Below are positions 6,626 through 9,553 of a DNA stretch of 9,553 bases, one piece after another (within the stretch, counting starts at the first letter, position 1; each line of letters begins with the position of its first letter). Origin of the DNA: Treponema sp. (GTDB lineage Bacteria; Spirochaetota; Spirochaetia; Treponematales; Breznakiellaceae); assembly GCA_031255875.1 (NCBI GenBank), contig JAIRRR010000169.1:1-9553 (forward strand). Direction: 5' to 3'. The notes under the pieces are model-generated. The model searched no databases. It was not told the DNA's origin and saw nothing but the letters and a program-made list of their open reading frames with translations. Made by a program: the position numbers and the translations under genes.

Positions 6626-6832
6626 GGTAAAATCAAGCGGATAAGGGGGGGCCTGTTACCGGGCGGCGGCCGCCGCGTGCCCGGGCCGTTTTCCGGCCCC
6701 CCTGCGGCCGGGCCAAGGTCCCGGCCTGCCCCCCATTCAGGCGCCTTCCGCGCCTCCTCTCGCCGTATAATAAAGGCATTTCCGGGCCGAATGGTTACCG
6801 CCCGCCGGCTCCCGCCGCGAAGGGCCGCACTC
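6626..6832. other. GC-rich intergenic spacer with palindromes
   Basis: This is the core of the 291-base spacer between rnz and the ABC operon. It holds a perfect 14-base palindrome (6663-6676), a six-pair stem GGGCCG/CGGCCC with a five-base loop (6683-6699), and an isolated TATAATAAA (6766-6774, plus strand) with no recognisable -35 box on either strand. I see no convincing gene; open frames across it are continuations of non-coding frames of the neighbours. It presumably contains the operon promoter. Confidence 0.5.
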
Positions 6833-6848
6833 CCGGCCTCCGGGCCGG
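6833..6848 (-). terminator. Hairpin directly after rnz
   Basis: CCGGCC (6833-6838) and GGCCGG (6843-6848) form a perfect six-pair stem with a four-base loop, starting three bases past the rnz stop codon. No U-tract follows on the minus strand. Position and shape resemble the hairpins after ychF and the DUF4340 gene. Confidence 0.5.
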
Positions 6849-6851
6849 CGT

Positions 6852-7781
6852 TCAGTCAACGTATTCGATGGGGAATACCGCCCGGTCGCGGGACAGAACC
6901 GTTTCCGGGAAAATCCCGGCGGCTTCCTTGAGAAGCCGCTTAAGGTCAAACTCGGCATAGCGGGGGCTGTAGTGGATCAGGGCCAGCTTCTTTACCTTTG
7001 CCGCAAGCGCTATCCGGGCGGCCTGGGCCGCAGTCATGTGCTTTTTCTCCAGGGCGCTTTCCAGAAGCGCGTCCTCGAACATCCCCTCGCAGACAAAAAA
7101 ATCCGAACCCGCCACTTCCCCGGCAATCTCGGGAAACGCCAGGGTATCGGTAACAAAGGAAAATTTCCTCCCGGAGCGCGGCGGCCCCAGCACGTCCCCG
7201 GGCCGCACCTCCCGGCCGTCCCCGGCCCTGACCGTTTCCCCGTTCTGGAGCTTCGACCAGAGGGGGCCCCTCGGCACGCCCAGCGCCTCCGCCCGGTCGG
7301 GGTGGAACTCGCCGGGGCGCGCGCTTTCCTCCAGGGCGTAACCCACGCAGGGCTTGGTATGCCTCAACGGGAAGGCGCGTACCTGGAAATCCGCGCCCCG
7401 GTAGACCACGCCGCCTTCCCTGCCAATCTCCTTAACTACTATCTCGTAGTTAATGTACATGTCCAGTACCCGGCGGTTCGATTCAATATACTCGGCGATA
7501 CGGGGCGGGCCGAAAATATAGAGCGGCTCGTCCCGCTCAACCTGGGAGGAAAGCATCAGCATGCCGGGCAGCCCGGTCACGTGGTCCGCGTGGATATGGC
7601 TGATAAAAACAGCGGTGATCTTCTTCCACCGCAGGTTAAGGCGCCTCAGGGAAACCTGGGTTCCCTCCCCGCAGTCAAAGAGGAACAACTCCCCTTCCCG
7701 CCTGAGCAATACCGAGGTGAGGTGCCGGTTCGGGAGGGGCGCCATGCCCCCCGAGCCGAGAATAAAGGCTTCAAGGTTCAT
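6852..7781 (-). CDS. rnz: Ribonuclease Z (tRNA 3' endonuclease)
   Basis: The 309-residue protein has the length and motif order of bacterial RNase Z, a metallo-beta-lactamase-fold zinc enzyme that cuts tRNA precursors after the discriminator base. Residues 61-67 read SHIHADH, giving metal ligands His62, His64, Asp66 and His67. The other expected ligands are His141 (in RHTKPCVGY), Asp212 (TDT) and His270 (LIHYSPRY), and catalytic-loop His248 lies in KKHMTAAQAA. LGVPRGPLWSKLQNGETV (167-184) is the usual substrate-side segment. The core motif has Ala65 where most homologues have Gly. The ATG at 7779-7781 gives a standard N-terminus (LGSGGMAPLPNRH), although no good ribosome site precedes it. The gene is 100 bases downstream of the surface-protein gene. 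Its product is relevant to the tRNA-Lys in this window, whose gene lacks CCA. Confidence 0.93.
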   Translation of the reverse strand: MNLEAFILGSGGMAPLPNRHLTSVLLRREGELFLFDCGEGTQVSLRRLNLRWKKITAVFISHIHADHVTGLPGMLMLSSQVERDEPLYIFGPPRIAEYIESNRRVLDMYINYEIVVKEIGREGGVVYRGADFQVRAFPLRHTKPCVGYALEESARPGEFHPDRAEALGVPRGPLWSKLQNGETVRAGDGREVRPGDVLGPPRSGRKFSFVTDTLAFPEIAGEVAGSDFFVCEGMFEDALLESALEKKHMTAAQAARIALAAKVKKLALIHYSPRYAEFDLKRLLKEAAGIFPETVLSRDRAVFPIEYVD

Positions 7782-7841
7782 TACCGCCAGTTTACCGGAT
7801 CAGAGGGTTTTTTTCTAGTGAGCGCGGGCCGCCCCTTTACA

Positions 7842-7855
7842 GATAAAAATTTATC
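7842..7855. promoter_or_regulatory. AT-rich inverted repeat upstream of rnz
   Basis: GATAAA and TTTATC (minus-strand reading) flank two central bases, a perfect 14-base dyad in an AT-rich island of otherwise GC-rich DNA. It lies 60-74 bases before the rnz ATG and about 26 bases after the stop of the surface-protein gene. It may be an operator or overlap the rnz promoter, but I see no clear -35/-10 pair, so chance is possible. Confidence 0.3.
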
Positions 7856-7881
7856 GACACATTCGGCGGCCGGTACCCTGC

Positions 7882-9553
7882 TCATTCAACCACTACTATA
7901 GCCTCCAGACCGCCGCCCAAATCCGTCACATATGGTGTACCCCCAACGCCGCCAACAATTTTTATGTACCCTGCCCCTTCGGCAATGTGAATATTATCGT
8001 ATGAATCAACGGCAATACCGAGCGCCCTGCTGCGTTGATCATTTTCATTGCCGCGTACAAATATTTTATTACCGGAAGGCCCCCAATAACAGGCAATACC
8101 GCCGTCGTCTCCCGCGCAGTACACGGAGGAATTGTTTACCGTTATGCCATAAACGTTGCTCGTCGTGCCGGAACTGGAATATACTCGTGATGATGTAACA
8201 GTTTCGTTTTCAACTGTCCAATAGCAGGCTTTTTCGTTAGCAGTTCTTCCTCCAACGTATATTTTTGCCGAATCTATCGCTATGCTTTCCGCGCGCGAAG
8301 CGTTGGAAAGCTCGACAACCCTGATCCCATCGGAATCCGCGATCCATAGGCAGCCTGTGAAAAAATTCTTTTCACCTGCGATATAAATTTTACCGCCGGA
8401 ATCTACCGCGATATCTCTCGCATAGGATTCGCCAGCGTCTTCCAATATATGAATATCCCCCTTGCTATCCCAGTAACACGCTTTATTGCCGGTTCCAATA
8501 TTTACATAACCCGCGAAGTATAACCCGTCCGCCGCAAGATAAACAGAAAACGCCTCCGAATACCGCGCGCCCTGGGGCACGGAAAGATCCTTTTTAACAA
8601 TGGTGTTTCCGTCATCATGCCAGTAGCAGGCTGTTTTATCCCTGCTTACATAAAAACCGGCAACGTATATTCCGTTTTTGCCTGCAGCTATATCGGCAGC
8701 CCAGGAAGAGGAAGAGCCGTCAGACAGTTTTTGGGGCGCAAGGTTTTCTGCGGTAATGTTCCAGTCAAGTTTCCAGTAACAGGCGACATCAGTATAATCA
8801 TCGGCGTCATATATACCCGCAATATAGATTCCTGTACCCTGGGGCGGCTTGCCCGGAATGTCATTTCCCGTACCGCCGTTAGGGCCCTGGCCTGCTTCCC
8901 GGCCGCTTACCGCCCCTGCCGCTGTTACGCCGCCTGCGTACAGCCGCGGATTGCCGTAAAAATCCGTATCGGGAAAGCCTTCGAGACTCTCCGGCACGAT
9001 ATTGATTGCCGTGTCTGTCGGGGCAAAGGTTGCCGTGTCAAAACTGGGCGTGGTAAGCTGCCTGTCTCCGGCAACGAAATCCCAGCCGCTTGAGCCGGTG
9101 TACATGCTCCTTCCGCCCTTGTCGGAAACATTGTAACCCCGGGACGTAGCTCCGCCCATGGTGGCCAGCAGGGGATCACCGCGTCCGACGGAGCTGTTTC
9201 CGTAAAACAGGTTGCCCCCAAATCCAACGTAACCGTTATTATAAATTGCCCCGCCCTCGAACCCCGCTTTGTTATTGTAAAACGTACAGCCCCAAAGACG
9301 AATAACGCCCGAATCCCCAACAATACTCTCAATATAAATAGCGCCGCCGTTGAGGCCGCTTTCATTTCCGCTAAAGATACACGATTCAAAGACAATGCTC
9401 CCCCTGTTTACAAAAACCGCGCCGCCGTATTTGGACTCGGAGGTGGAACCGGTACTGTATCCGTTCGTAAAATGGATGCCCCGTATCGTCAGGCCGCCGC
9501 TCGTATGGGTAAGGATCCTCGACTGCCCGCCGCCGTCAAGGGTCGTTCCGTTG
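7882..9553 (-). CDS. Large surface protein, C-terminal part: beta-helix, anchor-Q segment, seven-repeat propeller
   Basis: The frame is open from the right edge of the window to the stop at 7882, so this is a 3' fragment of about 556 residues. The ATG at 9157-9159 (visible residue 132) is internal, because the repeats run straight through it. Residues 1-130 show parallel beta-helix repeats of the polymorphic-outer-membrane-protein style: GGAVF, GGAIY, GGAIY, with FSGN, FYNN and FYGN. Next comes a 'choice-of-anchor Q' type end: GYNVSDK, GWDFVAGDRQL, DFYGNPRL and GAV. A linker rich in Gly and Pro follows. The last 300 residues hold seven repeats of 42-53 residues with the core [IL]Y.AG...ACYW, the seventh degenerate, which fits a seven-bladed beta-propeller. 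Export and surface display are inferred; the signal peptide lies outside the window. No enzymatic motif is visible. Base composition is more AT-rich than in the neighbours. Likely role: surface adhesion or recognition; not proven. Confidence 0.85.
   Translation of the reverse strand, partial: NGTTLDGGGQSRILTHTSGGLTIRGIHFTNGYSTGSTSESKYGGAVFVNRGSIVFESCIFSGNESGLNGGAIYIESIVGDSGVIRLWGCTFYNNKAGFEGGAIYNNGYVGFGGNLFYGNSSVGRGDPLLATMGGATSRGYNVSDKGGRSMYTGSSGWDFVAGDRQLTTPSFDTATFAPTDTAINIVPESLEGFPDTDFYGNPRLYAGGVTAAGAVSGREAGQGPNGGTGNDIPGKPPQGTGIYIAGIYDADDYTDVACYWKLDWNITAENLAPQKLSDGSSSSWAADIAAGKNGIYVAGFYVSRDKTACYWHDDGNTIVKKDLSVPQGARYSEAFSVYLAADGLYFAGYVNIGTGNKACYWDSKGDIHILEDAGESYARDIAVDSGGKIYIAGEKNFFTGCLWIADSDGIRVVELSNASRAESIAIDSAKIYVGGRTANEKACYWTVENETVTSSRVYSSSGTTSNVYGITVNNSSVYCAGDDGGIACYWGPSGNKIFVRGNENDQRSRALGIAVDSYDNIHIAEGAGYIKIVGGVGGTPYVTDLGGGLEAIVVVE
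7954..8829 (-). repeat. Seven protein-coding repeats (propeller blades)
   Basis: The core motif starts at residues 111, 164, 213, 258, 300, 346 and 390 counted from the internal Met at 9159, giving spacings of 53, 49, 45, 42, 46 and 44 residues. Cores read IYIAG..ACYW, IYVAG..ACYW, LYFAG..ACYW, IYIAG..GCLW, IYVGG..ACYW, VYCAG..ACYW and IHIAEG..KIV. At DNA level a short conserved box (CCARTARCAGGC type on the plus strand) recurs, but synonymous codons differ, so the repeats are old rather than recently duplicated. Confidence 0.8.

Noticed and set aside
6737..6958. A 73-codon minus-strand frame across the rnz end and the spacer
   Set aside because: It overlaps rnz in another frame, crosses the hairpin after rnz and shows no motif or ribosome site.
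6972..7901. A 309-codon open frame on the plus strand opposite rnz
   Set aside because: It is the antisense shadow of a complete RNase Z; its translation is low in hydrophobic pattern and shows no motif.
8925..9395. A 156-codon minus-strand frame inside the surface-protein gene
   Set aside because: It overlaps in another frame the region that encodes GGAI/FxxN beta-helix repeats continuously to the window edge, and has no domain of its own.

Overview
The window reads as chromosomal DNA of a GC-rich spirochaete, most likely a Treponema-like organism. This assignment is an inference. It rests on the combination of a GldG/DUF4340-type ABC export unit, a stand-alone cyclic-nucleotide-binding-fold protein, and a large beta-helix surface protein of the 'choice-of-anchor Q' type fused to 'ACYW' repeats, a style I associate with host-gut treponemes. 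Every supported gene lies on the minus strand, so transcription runs from right to left. Nothing in the window looks like a phage, an insertion sequence or a CRISPR array.

Layout from the transcriptional upstream end (right) to the downstream end (left). Positions 7882-9553 hold the 3' part of a large surface-protein gene whose start lies beyond the right edge. Its visible product has parallel beta-helix repeats, a 'choice-of-anchor Q' segment and then seven repeats that look like a seven-bladed propeller. Positions 6852-7781 encode ribonuclease Z. After a 291-base spacer with several GC-rich palindromes and a strong leader hairpin comes a tight four-gene operon, 2106-6560: ABC ATPase (GldA-like), ABC-2 permease (GldF-like), GldG-family auxiliary protein and a DUF4340 protein. 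The ribosome-bound P-loop ATPase/GTPase YchF (885-2009) follows with its own good sigma-70-type promoter. A stand-alone cNMP-binding-fold protein (303-749) is next, and tRNA-Lys(CTT) (15-87), with its own promoter, ends the window.

How the genes work together: the four ABC genes almost certainly make one envelope machine, because they overlap or are spaced by 3-4 bases and each has a Shine-Dalgarno sequence. Its substrate cannot be read from sequence. RNase Z and the tRNA are linked biochemically: the tRNA gene does not encode its CCA end, so its 3' end would need endonucleolytic trimming of the RNase Z type followed by CCA addition. YchF and tRNA-Lys are housekeeping translation functions.

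The most unusual items are the beta-helix/propeller fusion protein with lower GC than its neighbours, the Gly/Asn/Asp-rich tail on the ABC ATPase built partly from a tandem 15-base repeat, the hairpin just upstream of the ABC operon, and a recurrent pattern of strong hairpins without U-tracts immediately after genes. I found no clear candidate for a wholly new biological system. The ABC/GldG/DUF4340 operon and the surface protein are the best uncharacterised pieces.
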